A DNA stretch of 64,000 nucleotides, taken from the NCBI RefSeq assembly GCF_009760405.1, contig NZ_WRPP01000008.1, positions 124,001-188,000 on the forward strand. Reading direction: 5' to 3'. Each line of letters begins with the position of its first letter. Positions within the stretch are counted from its first letter, which is position 1. The notes under the pieces are model-generated. The model saw nothing but the letters and a program-made list of their open reading frames with translations. It was not told where the DNA came from and did no database searches. This DNA is from Nocardia terrae (GTDB taxonomy: Bacteria > Actinomycetota > Actinomycetes > Mycobacteriales > Mycobacteriaceae). Shown here one piece after another: positions 56,431-64,000 of the stretch. Both the position numbers and the translations under genes were made by a program.

Positions 56431-57276
56431 TCAGACGTGGTATTCGCCGCAGTTGACGTCGATGGTCTGCCCGGTGATGGCATTGGCCCACGGCGACATG
56501 AGGAACACGATGGTCTGGGCGATCTCGTCGGGCAGCGGCAGCCGCTTCAGGTCGGACTTGGACGCGGTCTGCTGGTAGACCTGTTCCTCGGTGATGCCGT
56601 ACTTCTTGGCGATCTCGCTGAAGTACCACTTGAGCTGATCGGTCCAGATGTAGCCGGGCAGCACGCTGTTGACGCGAATGCCCTTCTCCCCCAGCTCGGT
56701 CGCCAGGGTCTGCGACATGGCGAGCAGGGCTGCCTTGGCGACCTTGTAGCTGCCGTAGCGGGGTTCGGAGTGCCGCAGCACCATGGAGTTGACCATGACG
56801 ACCGAGCCCTTGGTCTCGGCCAGCGGGTCGGTGAACGCCTGGGTCATGCGCAGATTGCCGAGCACGGTCAGGTCAACGCTCTCGCGGATCTGCTCGAAGT
56901 CGGTGCGCGCCAACGGCTTCATGGACGGCACCTTGAAGGCATTGTTCACCAGGGCGTCCACGCGACCGAAGGTCTCGAGGGTCCGCGCGGCCAGGTTCTC
57001 GACGGTGGCCGCGTCGGTGATATCGGTGGGCACGCACAGGGTTTCCGCGCCGCCCTCGGCCGCGATCTCCTCCGCGACTTCCTTCAGCCGCGACTCCGTG
57101 CGCGCCGCGAGCACGACCTTCGCCCCGGCGGCCGCGGCCTCGAGTGCGATGGAGCGACCGAGACCAGGCCCGATTCCGCTGACAACCACGACCTTGCCCG
57201 CGAGCAGACCCGTCTGGAGTCGGTTCGGGGTTTCAGGGGCTTGCCCCTGAGAGTTACGAGAGTTGTCCTCGGTCAT
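56431..57276 (-). CDS. SDR-family oxidoreductase of the sulfation operon
   Basis: A 281-residue SDR: KVVVVSGIGPGLGRSIALEA (cofactor loop), VLAARTESRL, ALVNNAFKVPSM (NNA-G variant with Phe), VMVNSMVLRH (Ser), YGSYKVAKAALLAM (Tyr-x3-Lys) and the late IWTDQLKWYF. It probably oxidises or reduces a hydroxyl/ketone on the substrate that the sulfotransferase modifies. The first about 20 codons contain repeat copy C. The ATG overlaps the stop of the upstream gene (ATGA). Confidence 0.85.
   Translation of the reverse strand: MTEDNSRNSQGQAPETPNRLQTGLLAGKVVVVSGIGPGLGRSIALEAAAAGAKVVLAARTESRLKEVAEEIAAEGGAETLCVPTDITDAATVENLAARTLETFGRVDALVNNAFKVPSMKPLARTDFEQIRESVDLTVLGNLRMTQAFTDPLAETKGSVVMVNSMVLRHSEPRYGSYKVAKAALLAMSQTLATELGEKGIRVNSVLPGYIWTDQLKWYFSEIAKKYGITEEQVYQQTASKSDLKRLPLPDEIAQTIVFLMSPWANAITGQTIDVNCGEYHV
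57227..57266 (-). repeat. GGGG-hairpin repeat, copy C, inside the SDR N-terminus
   Basis: Plus-strand reading CGGGGTTTCAGGGG-CTT-GCCCCTGAGAG...CGAGAGTTG. Same family as B and A. Here the element is translated: it codes for about NSRNSQGQAPETPN at the N-terminus of the SDR, before the Rossmann fold. Confidence 0.7.
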
Positions 57277-58490
57277 CCGAGCATCCTTTCCGCGAAGGCG
57301 CGCTGGCGAGCGGCGATCCGCTCACGCCATCCGGCCTCGTCGATCCGATTGTGTTCGAAGTTGGGCAGTTGTTCAGCCACTTTGTCGAAAGGAACGAGCT
57401 CGATGGTCGGGCCGTCCTCGGGGGTCATCGGCCGGTCCACCCGCTGCCAGCGGAACTGGAGGATGCCGAGCTTGCGGCCGGTGGTCTCGATCCAGTTGGC
57501 GACACCGGGGTTCCGCGCGGAGACGACCATGCGGATCATGCCGTCGGGATCCACCTGCGCCTGCCGGTGATTCAGCGAGGTCTGATGGTTGACGTAGTCC
57601 AGCGAGATGTACCAGCGGCTGCCGAGCTGGAAACCCTGGTACGGCGCATCGGATTTCGGCACGGTGATGATGAGCGCCTGATCGTCGTCGAGCTCGAAGT
57701 GCCCGACCGAGGAGTACTGGGTGCTCAATCCGCCGGGCGTGAGCCGCGGCTCGGTCAGCGTATTGACCGGCAGGTTCAAATAGAACCACTTCGGAAAGTT
57801 GAACCAGGTGTGCACCCGGGTCAGCAGCATGCGCCCGGCCGCCCGGTACCGTTTGCGCAGCTGTTCCACGCCCGGCTCGACCGGCGCGGTGCCGACGGTG
57901 TCGACCCGCTCGATGCGGATGGTGCCCTTGCGCTCGGTATTCCAGTCGCCGTACACCTCGCGCACGGCCAGCATGGACGCGCCCTCGGAGAGCACGAAAT
58001 AGTTCGGGCCCGGGTTCTCCTTGGGCGGCCCGAACCGCAGCTGGTAGCTGCCGTCCTCGTTGATCCGCAGCCGCCGGTCGTCGAACGCGTCGTCGCCGTT
58101 GGGCACGTCGGAGGCGGTGTAATCGCCCTTGAGCACCTGGAAACTCAGGTCGACGGTGCTGCCGCGCACGCCGGTGAGCAGGTACTCCGCGCTCGGATCG
58201 ATATTGGCGCTGTAGTACAGCGTGTCCGGGTTGTCCAGGCCCATCTTGGTATACGGCCCGGTCGCGGTGACCAGGTACGGGTGCGAAGTGCCGTGCGCCC
58301 GCGACAGCTGCAGCACCGCGGCGATCCCGGCCTGCAGGTAGTCGTAGCCCTCCGCCAGGTCGTGCGGGTCCCGGATGAAATCGGCGGCGGCGATGAGCTT
58401 CTCCGCCTCGGCGACGGCCGCGAGGAACGGCTCGGTGAGCGGCAGCTCCGCGTGCTTTTCCATGACCTCGGCCTTTTCTGTGTCTGTCAT
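57273..58490 (-). CDS. DUF1214-domain protein of the sulfation operon
   Basis: A 405-residue soluble protein with the DUF1214-type C-terminal half (TVPKSDAPYQGFQLGSRWYI, SLDYVNHQTSLNHRQAQVDP, DGMIRMVVSARNPGVANWIE, LGILQFRWQRVD). The N-terminal half is mostly helix, then YTKMGLDNPDTLYYSANIDP. Such proteins have no known reaction but often accompany SDRs and lipid-modifying genes in actinobacteria. The start overlaps the cysNC stop (TGATG) and its stop overlaps the SDR start (ATGA), so it is translated with both. Confidence 0.75.
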   Translation of the reverse strand: MTDTEKAEVMEKHAELPLTEPFLAAVAEAEKLIAAADFIRDPHDLAEGYDYLQAGIAAVLQLSRAHGTSHPYLVTATGPYTKMGLDNPDTLYYSANIDPSAEYLLTGVRGSTVDLSFQVLKGDYTASDVPNGDDAFDDRRLRINEDGSYQLRFGPPKENPGPNYFVLSEGASMLAVREVYGDWNTERKGTIRIERVDTVGTAPVEPGVEQLRKRYRAAGRMLLTRVHTWFNFPKWFYLNLPVNTLTEPRLTPGGLSTQYSSVGHFELDDDQALIITVPKSDAPYQGFQLGSRWYISLDYVNHQTSLNHRQAQVDPDGMIRMVVSARNPGVANWIETTGRKLGILQFRWQRVDRPMTPEDGPTIELVPFDKVAEQLPNFEHNRIDEAGWRERIAARQRAFAERMLG

Positions 58491-60352
58491 CAGTTTTCAG
58501 CGATCCCTAGTGATTCTCGAATTCGATGGGCGATCTCGGACGGCGTCCCGTCCGAGGGGACAATGGTCAGGTCGGCGAACTCCGGCCGATCGTAAGGTGA
58601 ACTGACACCGGTGAATTCGGGCAGTTCCCCGGAACGGGCCTTCTTGTAGAGGCCCTTCGGGTCCCGCAGTTCGCACTCTTCGAGCGGGGTGTCGACGAAG
58701 ACTTCACGGAACGCCAGGTTCCGGCCGTCGTGCAGCTTCCGCGCTTCCCGCCGCTCGGCGCGGAACGGGCTGATGAGCGAGACGATGGCGACGACACCGG
58801 CGTCGGCGAACAGCGCCGCCACCTCGGACACCCGGCGGATGTTCTCGCGCCGATCCTCGTCGGTGAAGCCCAGGTTCTTGTTCAGCCCGTGCCGCAGGTT
58901 GTCGCCGTCGAGCAGGTAGGCGGGCTGCCCGGAGGCGATCAGCTGCCGCTCCAATTCCACCGCGATGGTGGACTTTCCGGAGCCGGACAGCCCGGTCAGC
59001 CATACGGTCGCGCCGGTGCTCAGCCGCTGCCCGCGCTCGACCGCGGAGCTGTGCCACACCACGTTCGACGCCTTGTGCTCGACTCGCGGTGCGCCGGTGG
59101 AGCGTCCGGTGATCATGCCCGCGGCGACGGTCTGGTTGGTGGTCTCGTCGATGAGGATGAAGCTGCCCGTGGCGCGGTTCTCACGGTAGGGGTCGAACAG
59201 CAGCGGCTGCCGGGTCTTCAGCGTCACGCGCCCGATGTCGTTGAGCGACAAGCTGTCCGCGTCGGTCTGCCGGTGCAGGGTGTTGACGTCGAGCCGGTAG
59301 TCCAGGTCGCTGACCTCGACCTTGGAGGTCTGGGTGGCGGTGCGGATGGAGTACGAGTTCCCCGCGCGCAACTGGGTGTCGTCGGAGAACCAGCACACCA
59401 TGGCGTCGAGTTCACGATCGGTGTGCGGCTGGTTGCCGGGCCGAGCGAGCATATCGCCACGGCCGATGTCGATTTCGTCGTCGAGGGTGAGCGAGACCGC
59501 CATGCCGGTGAACGCCTCGTCGACCTTGCCGCCGCCCGGAGCCCAGATCTGGTTGACCCGGCTGGTGCGCCCCGACGGCAGCACCACCACCTCGTCGCCC
59601 GGCTTGAAGATGCCGCCCGCGACCGTGCCCGCATAACTGCGCTGGCTCCCGCCGTGCGGGCGGATCACGTACTGCACGGGCAGCCGGTTGTCGATCAGGT
59701 TGCGGTCGGAGGCGACATGCACTTCCTCCAGGTGCCGCAGCAGCGGCGGGCCCGGATACCAGTCGGCGGTGTGCGCGGACGGATCCACCACATTGTCCCC
59801 GTGCAGCGCCGACACCGGGATGAAGCTCAGGTCGCCGACATCGAGCTTGGTGGCGAAATCCGCGAATTCCGAACGGATCTCCTCGAACCGCTGCTCGGAC
59901 CAGTCGACCAGATCCATCTTGTTCACGCACAGCACCAGGTGTCCCACACCCAGCAGCGAGGACAGGAAGGCGTGGCGGCGGGTCTGCTCGGAGACGCCCT
60001 TGCGCGCGTCGACCAGGATGAGCGCCAGGTCCGCGGTGGACGCGCCGGTCACCATGTTCCGGGTGTACTGCACATGCCCCGGGGTGTCGGCGATGATGAA
60101 TTTGCGTCGCGGCGTGGTGAAGTAGCGGTAGGCGACGTCGATGGTGATGCCCTGCTCGCGTTCGGCGCGCAGGCCGTCGGTCACCAGCGACAGGTCCGGC
60201 CCGCCGTTGCCGCGCGAGAGGCTCGCGCGCTCGATGGCGTCGAGTTGATCGCTGAACAGGCTCTTCGAGTCGAACAGCAGCCGCCCGATGAGGGTGGACT
60301 TGCCGTCGTCGACGCTGCCGGCGGTGGCGAGCCGTAACAGGTTGCGGCGCAT
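58490..60352 (-). CDS. cysNC: bifunctional sulfate adenylyltransferase subunit 1 / APS kinase (CysNC)
   Basis: A 620-residue fusion. The N-terminal CysN GTPase (about 1-430) has TAGSVDDGKSTLIGRLL (P-loop), IIADTPGHVQYTRNM (G3) and VNKMDLVDW (G4). The C-terminal CysC APS kinase (about 440-620) has WLTGLSGSGKSTIAVELE and LLDGDNLRHGLNKNLGF. With CysD it makes APS and then PAPS. The ATG overlaps the cysD stop by one base (TGATG). Confidence 0.95.
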   Translation of the reverse strand: MRRNLLRLATAGSVDDGKSTLIGRLLFDSKSLFSDQLDAIERASLSRGNGGPDLSLVTDGLRAEREQGITIDVAYRYFTTPRRKFIIADTPGHVQYTRNMVTGASTADLALILVDARKGVSEQTRRHAFLSSLLGVGHLVLCVNKMDLVDWSEQRFEEIRSEFADFATKLDVGDLSFIPVSALHGDNVVDPSAHTADWYPGPPLLRHLEEVHVASDRNLIDNRLPVQYVIRPHGGSQRSYAGTVAGGIFKPGDEVVVLPSGRTSRVNQIWAPGGGKVDEAFTGMAVSLTLDDEIDIGRGDMLARPGNQPHTDRELDAMVCWFSDDTQLRAGNSYSIRTATQTSKVEVSDLDYRLDVNTLHRQTDADSLSLNDIGRVTLKTRQPLLFDPYRENRATGSFILIDETTNQTVAAGMITGRSTGAPRVEHKASNVVWHSSAVERGQRLSTGATVWLTGLSGSGKSTIAVELERQLIASGQPAYLLDGDNLRHGLNKNLGFTDEDRRENIRRVSEVAALFADAGVVAIVSLISPFRAERREARKLHDGRNLAFREVFVDTPLEECELRDPKGLYKKARSGELPEFTGVSSPYDRPEFADLTIVPSDGTPSEIAHRIRESLGIAEN

Positions 60353-61257
60353 CAGAAGTAGCCCTCTCGCTTGCGGTCTTCCATGCCGGACTCGGAGATC
60401 CGGTCGTCGGCGCGGGTGGCGCCGCGTTCGGTCAGGCGGGTGGTCGCGGTCTCGGCGATCACCTCGGCGGGGGTGGCGGCGGCGGATTCCACGCAGCCGG
60501 TGCAGTCGGCGTCGCCGAGGGTGCGGAAGCGGACGGTGGCCTCGAACTTGGTCTCGTCGGGCCCGAAGGTCAGGAATCGGTTGTCCGCCAGCAGCATTCC
60601 GTCCCGCTCGACCACGGTGCGATTGTGCGCGTAGTACAGCGGGGGCAGTTCCACCTCGGCCTGGCCGATGTACTCCCAGATGTCGAGCTCGGTCCAGTTC
60701 GACAGCGGGAACACGCGGATGTGCTCGCCCTTCTGATGCCGCCCGTTGTAGAGGTTCCAGACCTCGGGCCGCTGGGCGCGCGGATCCCACGCGCCGTACT
60801 CGTCGCGGAAGCTGAACACCCGCTCCTTGGCGCGCGCCTTCTCCTCGTCGCGCCGCGCGCCGCCGAAGACCGCGTCGAAGCGGTGCTCGCGGATGGTGCG
60901 CAGCAGGGTGGCGGTCTGCAGCCGGTTGCGGGTCTCGCCCGGGCGTTCGGTCACCCGTCCCGCGTCGATGTCGTCCTGCACCTTGCCAACGAGCAGCTGT
61001 GCTCCCAGCCGCGCCACGGTGCGATCCCGGAAGTCGATGACCTCGTCGAAGTTTCGCCCGGTGTCGATGTGCAGCAGGGGGAACGGCAGCGGTGCGGGCC
61101 AGAACGCCCGCCGCGCCAGCTCCAGCATGACCGCCGAGTCCTTGCCCCCGGAGAACAGCAGCACCGGCCTTTCGAAGGTGGCCGCCACCTCCCGGATGAT
61201 GTGCACCGATTCCGCCTCCAAGGCGTTCAGGTGCGACAGCTCATATCCCGCGCGCAT
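60352..61257 (-). CDS. cysD: sulfate adenylyltransferase subunit 2
   Basis: The 301-residue ATP-sulfurylase catalytic subunit, PAPS-reductase-like fold: PVLLFSGGKDSAVMLELARR (PP-loop), HIDTGRNFDEVIDFRD, FDAVFGGARRDEEKARAKER and QRPEVWNLYNGRHQKGEHIR. First gene of the sulfation operon, divergent from an IclR gene 199 bp away. No cysH or sulfite reductase gene is beside it, so here the PAPS is meant at least partly for sulfation rather than assimilation. Confidence 0.95.
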   Translation of the reverse strand: MRAGYELSHLNALEAESVHIIREVAATFERPVLLFSGGKDSAVMLELARRAFWPAPLPFPLLHIDTGRNFDEVIDFRDRTVARLGAQLLVGKVQDDIDAGRVTERPGETRNRLQTATLLRTIREHRFDAVFGGARRDEEKARAKERVFSFRDEYGAWDPRAQRPEVWNLYNGRHQKGEHIRVFPLSNWTELDIWEYIGQAEVELPPLYYAHNRTVVERDGMLLADNRFLTFGPDETKFEATVRFRTLGDADCTGCVESAAATPAEVIAETATTRLTERGATRADDRISESGMEDRKREGYF

Positions 61258-61456
61258 CTGCCTCTACCCACTCGTTCGCGTCGTCCCGATCCCGGCTACC
61301 CGAAGGCTTGCGATGTCGAATACTCGACGCTATTGTTCGATAATGTGACACCGACGATAGGTCGGCACCTGGGCGACCGTCAATACCCGCGCGCGAACCG
61401 ATACGATCGGGCGCGACCCTCCCGTGCCACCGGGACCGACACCAACAGGGAACGAG

Positions 61457-62368
61457 TTGCCTGAATCGACCACCGCCCCAGTAGCTTCCGAGCCGGGCAC
61501 GGCGGCCGGGCCGACTCCCGCCTCCGCCTCACCGCCGACCCATCGCGTGGTCCAGGCGATCGAACTACTGTCGCGGCACCCCGGTGAACGGCTCTCGCTC
61601 GCGCGCATCGTGCGCGCCACCGGCATGTCCCGCGCCACCGCGCACGCGGTCCTCACCCAGCTCACCGCCGACGGCTGGACGGTGCGCGACGGCGACGGAA
61701 ACTACAGTCTCGGACTGGGCCTGCTGGCCGTCGCCCGCCGCGCGGACACCGCGTTCCCGCTGCGCCGCCTGGCCCTCGACGCGCTGCACGCGCTCGCCGA
61801 CGACCGGCGCGTACCGGTCTTCCTCGCCGAGCGCGAGAACGATTCGATCGTCATCACCGAGGTCATCGGCACCCCGTCGGTGCCCTGGATCCGCCCCGCC
61901 CGCCGCATGCCCTTCGCCCCGCCGGTGTGCCGCGAATTCATCGCCTGGGCACCGGAATCCGAGCGCGAGACCTGGCTGGCCGCCGCCGACCCGCTGCACC
62001 GCCCCCGCCTGGCCGCGGTCCTCGACGCCATCCGGGCCCGCGGCTACTCCGTCGAACGACTGGCCGACGAATCCGCCCCCATGCTCGAGGCCCTCGCCGG
62101 GTTGCGCCATTCCCCGGTCACCGACCCACTGCGCCACCGGCTTTCGGCCATGATCGCCGACCTCATCACCATCGACTACCTCCCCGACGAGCTGACCGAC
62201 CACAATGCGGTCGTCTCGGTCGCGGCCCCGATCTTCGCCCCCGGCGGCTCGGTCACCGCCTCGGTCGTCGCTTGCCCCGACACCAACCTGTCCGCGGCCC
62301 GCCTGCGCGAGCTGGCCGCCGCCACCATCGACACCGCGGCCACGGTCACCCGAACCCTGCACGCCTGA
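61457..62368 (+). CDS. IclR-family transcriptional regulator
   Basis: A 303-residue regulator: winged helix (THRVVQAIELLSRHPGERLS, IVRATGMSRATAHAVLTQLT) after a Pro/Ala/Thr-rich N-terminus, then an IclR-type effector domain (LALDALHALADDRRVPVFLA, PVCREFIAWAPESERETW, HNAVVSVAAPIFAPGGSVTA). TTG at 61457 has AGGGA 5 nt upstream; GTG at 61424 is possible. It is divergent from the cysD operon and is the best candidate for its control. The effector is unknown. Confidence 0.85.
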   Translation: MPESTTAPVASEPGTAAGPTPASASPPTHRVVQAIELLSRHPGERLSLARIVRATGMSRATAHAVLTQLTADGWTVRDGDGNYSLGLGLLAVARRADTAFPLRRLALDALHALADDRRVPVFLAERENDSIVITEVIGTPSVPWIRPARRMPFAPPVCREFIAWAPESERETWLAAADPLHRPRLAAVLDAIRARGYSVERLADESAPMLEALAGLRHSPVTDPLRHRLSAMIADLITIDYLPDELTDHNAVVSVAAPIFAPGGSVTASVVACPDTNLSAARLRELAAATIDTAATVTRTLHA

Positions 62369-62506
62369 CTCGTCGCGCGTGAGGATTTCGTCAAAATCAT
62401 CCCATCGCATGATGATTCGCTTTACCTGCTCTATACATTTGCCTTACTTCCGTCTGGAAGAAGCGGCAAGTGGTCACGCCGAAGTGGCCGGAACAGGAGA
62501 AGTTCG

Positions 62507-62737
62507 GTGAACGGGAGGATTCTCGATAGCGCGGCCGTGGCCGCGGTCGTGGTGACCTTCTTCGCTGTCGCGATATTCCACAGCGGAGTCGCGAACCTGC
62601 TGGTGGCCTGGTTCGGAGCGGTCGCTCTCGGCTACTACAACGTCTACGTCCGCCACGACCGCAAGCTGGTCGACGACACCGGTGGCACGGGACGGCCGGT
62701 GAACCACGCGGCCACGCTGCGCCCCGCCTGGCGCTGA
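62507..62737 (+). CDS. small two-helix membrane protein
   Basis: A 76-residue protein with helices AAVAAVVVTFFAVAIFHSGV and LLVAWFGAVALGYYNVYVRH and a polar tail. GTG start with AGGAGAA 6 nt upstream, which makes it a likely real gene despite its size. No family recognised. It converges with the crcB pair. Confidence 0.6.
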   Translation: MNGRILDSAAVAAVVVTFFAVAIFHSGVANLLVAWFGAVALGYYNVYVRHDRKLVDDTGGTGRPVNHAATLRPAWR

Positions 62738-62744
62738 GATCCGA

Positions 62745-63107
62745 TCAGGCCGTCAGGGCCTGAACCACGGTGTAGGACAACAGGGTCGCGCCCAGGCCCG
62801 CGACGAGGCTCGTGACGATATTGAGGGCCGCGTAGAGGTAGACGCGCTGCTCGGCGAGCCGGACGGTCTCGTAGCTGAAGGTGCTGTAGGTGGTCAGCGC
62901 ACCGCAGAAACCGGTGCCCACCACCATCATCCAGGGAGTGGACAGGGCCGCGCCGGAGATGCCGCCCAGCACCAGACAACCCGCGAGGTTGACCGTGAAA
63001 GTGCCCCAGGGGAATACGCTGTCGTGCCGGGTCTGGACGGCGCGGTCGGTCAGGTAGCGCAGGGGTGCGCCGATCATGGCGCCCAGGATGATGAGCAACG
63101 GGGTCAT
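62745..63107 (-). CDS. crcB: CrcB/Fluc fluoride channel subunit
   Basis: A 120-residue four-helix Fluc protein: GAMIGAPLRYLTDRAVQTRH (conserved G-x-R), FPWGTFTVNLAGCLVLG (TxxVN-x2-G, the pore Asn), and GFCGALTTYSTFSYETV (TTYSTFS phenylalanine-box track). Fluc channels act as antiparallel dual-topology dimers. Here it pairs with the upstream gene, with a 4-nt overlap (ATGA), so a heterodimer is likely. Confidence 0.92.
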   Translation of the reverse strand: MTPLLIILGAMIGAPLRYLTDRAVQTRHDSVFPWGTFTVNLAGCLVLGGISGAALSTPWMMVVGTGFCGALTTYSTFSYETVRLAEQRVYLYAALNIVTSLVAGLGATLLSYTVVQALTA

Positions 63108-63622
63108 GCCGCGGCCTTCCGCTCGGTGGAGCGCGTGGCCTCGTAAGCCCAGCGCGCGAGGCGGACCGCGACGAGCGTGGCCAGCAGAGCGCACAGCAGG
63201 GTGACCCCGAAGTACACGAAGGCGGTGACGATCGTGTCGGGACGCAGCAGGGCGCGGGTGTCGTTGGCGTAGGTGGAGAAGGTGGTGAAACCACCGAGGA
63301 TGCCGACGCCGAGGAACGGGCGGACCAGCGGGTGCGCGACCCAGATCTCGGTGACGGCGACCATCAGGATGCCGATGAGGAAGCAGCCGAGCACATTGGT
63401 GACGAAGGTGGCCCACGGGAATCCGCCGTGCGGGGTGGGCCACAGCTGAGCCAGGCCGTAGCGGGCCAGCGCGCCGATCGCGCCGCCGACGGCGATCACC
63501 GCCACGATCGCGCCGTGCGAGCGGGACAGTTCCCCCCGCTGCGCGGGCTCGTGGATATCGATGTCGGGATCGATGGGCTCATCGTCGCCGGCTCTGCCGA
63601 GCGCACTCACCTTGCTGGTCAC
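63104..63622 (-). CDS. crcB: CrcB/Fluc fluoride channel subunit with N-terminal extension
   Basis: A 172-residue Fluc protein: VIAVGGAIGALARYGLAQLW, FPWATFVTNVLGCFLIGIL (pore TxxxN), and ILGGFTTFSTYANDTRALL (TTFSTY). It has an extra acidic cytosolic N-terminus of about 38 residues (EPIDPDIDIHEPAQRGELS). The partner subunit overlaps by 4 nt. No fluoride riboswitch core is seen upstream. Confidence 0.92.
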   Translation of the reverse strand: MTSKVSALGRAGDDEPIDPDIDIHEPAQRGELSRSHGAIVAVIAVGGAIGALARYGLAQLWPTPHGGFPWATFVTNVLGCFLIGILMVAVTEIWVAHPLVRPFLGVGILGGFTTFSTYANDTRALLRPDTIVTAFVYFGVTLLCALLATLVAVRLARWAYEATRSTERKAAA

Positions 63623-63958
63623 AGACGTCTCCTACTCCAACCGCCGAAGCGAATTATTGGGGTAGGGACTGTTGGTGGCAAAAACCACGGTTGTTCCGGA
63701 CCGATCCGGAGCGGCGAGCCCCACCGCCGCAATCTTGTTCAGGCTAGTCGTTCGCCCAGGATACCGGGGCAATGGTGAACGAGATCACGTGGGCGCGCGG
63801 GGCCTTGCCGAACCTGAAGATGAGCTGAAGATCTCGGGGCGGAACCGGGGTCGGTCGTCTGGGCGGCGTTGAATGGGCCTCGCGGTCCATGGATCCAGGG
63901 CCGGGGGATGGTCACGTGGATCGTATTGATGCACAACACGATACGAGAAGTGATCGAC
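63623..63958. other. intergenic region
   Basis: About 336 bp with no supported gene. A GGATCGGTCCGG inverted repeat (63699-63710, plus strand CCGGACCGATCC) and TTGGTGGC...ACCACGG (about 63673-63692) can form small hairpins upstream of the crcB pair. The right part should hold the promoter of the gene entering at 63959. Confidence 0.35.
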
Positions 63959-64000
63959 ATGCTCAGGAAGATCAACCGAGTGCTCATGGTCGCCGCACTG
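63959..64000 (+). CDS. start of a gene cut by the window edge
   Basis: ATG at 63959 with GAGAAG upstream opens a frame MLRKINRVLMVAAL that runs to the last base. The basic then hydrophobic start looks like a signal peptide. Nothing more can be said. Confidence 0.45.
   Translation, partial: MLRKINRVLMVAAL

Noticed and set aside
63739..63987. 82-codon minus-strand ORF at the right edge
   Set aside because: No coding bias or motif; it overlaps the better-supported start at 63959.
1..64000. CRISPR arrays, insertion sequences, prophage or rRNA genes
   Set aside because: No regularly spaced repeats, transposase, integrase, phage structural or rRNA sequence was seen.

Overview
This is high-GC actinobacterial DNA from a mycolic-acid-containing (mycolata) bacterium, most likely Nocardia or a close relative. 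Three things point there: strong G/C bias at third codon positions, lipomannan and PIM mannosyltransferases, and a long run of genes in the order known from Mycobacterium tuberculosis (about Rv2174 to Rv2196). The genus is inferred from gene content only.

Region 1 (1-29,300) is the conserved core. It holds mptA (5' end cut by the window), a phytoene synthase, an Rv2175c-type DNA-binding protein, the kinase pknL (with four PASTA repeats), aroG, an Rv2179c-type exoribonuclease, a cold-shock protein, a lysophospholipid acyltransferase and an ROK sugar kinase. A coupled minus-strand run follows: a Gly/Pro-rich protein, an ArsA-like ATPase and two START-type proteins. Then come pimB, a putative zinc protease, two NlpC/P60 peptidoglycan hydrolases and an exonuclease/GIY-YIG fusion. 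The respiratory genes ctaE-qcrC-qcrA-qcrB and trpD (with a trpF-like partner) close the region. A methyltransferase, an AraC regulator and a DUF2236 (Lcp/MpaB-like) protein are inserted between the nuclease fusion and qcrB.

Region 2 (29,300-37,500) is mixed accessory DNA. It has a stand-alone Lrp-type RAM domain, a MarR/NmrA divergent pair with an evident operator, an odd tRNA-Asp gene with C33, a very large SARP/NB-ARC/TPR regulator, two AhpD-like proteins (one without its redox cysteines) and a secreted YdcF-like protein.

Region 3 (37,500-44,770) is one beta-oxidation operon: acyl-CoA dehydrogenase, SDR, second acyl-CoA dehydrogenase, thiolase, acyl-CoA synthetase and MaoC hydratase. It is divergent from a TetR gene with a twin inverted-repeat operator between them. 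Region 4 (44,770-55,250) carries envelope and redox genes, a TetR/membrane-protein pair under twin 14-bp palindromes, an LLM oxidoreductase, a DapB-like protein under a related palindrome, a DUF222 fragment and a PPP-type phosphatase.

Region 5 (55,270-61,260) is a tightly coupled sulfation operon. CysD and CysNC make PAPS, and a PAPS-dependent sulfotransferase, an SDR and a DUF1214-type protein share the transcript. An IclR regulator, a small membrane protein and a pair of CrcB/Fluc fluoride channels follow.

Cross-cutting signals are: two genes whose only plausible start is CTG; a shared promoter block before the two NlpC/P60 genes; a 40-bp hairpin repeat present three times; three convergent gene pairs sharing one TTAG stop overlap; and AACGTGTT-cored palindromes fitting the KstR-type consensus. 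All family and synteny assignments come from reading the translations and from memory of the families; no search was run.
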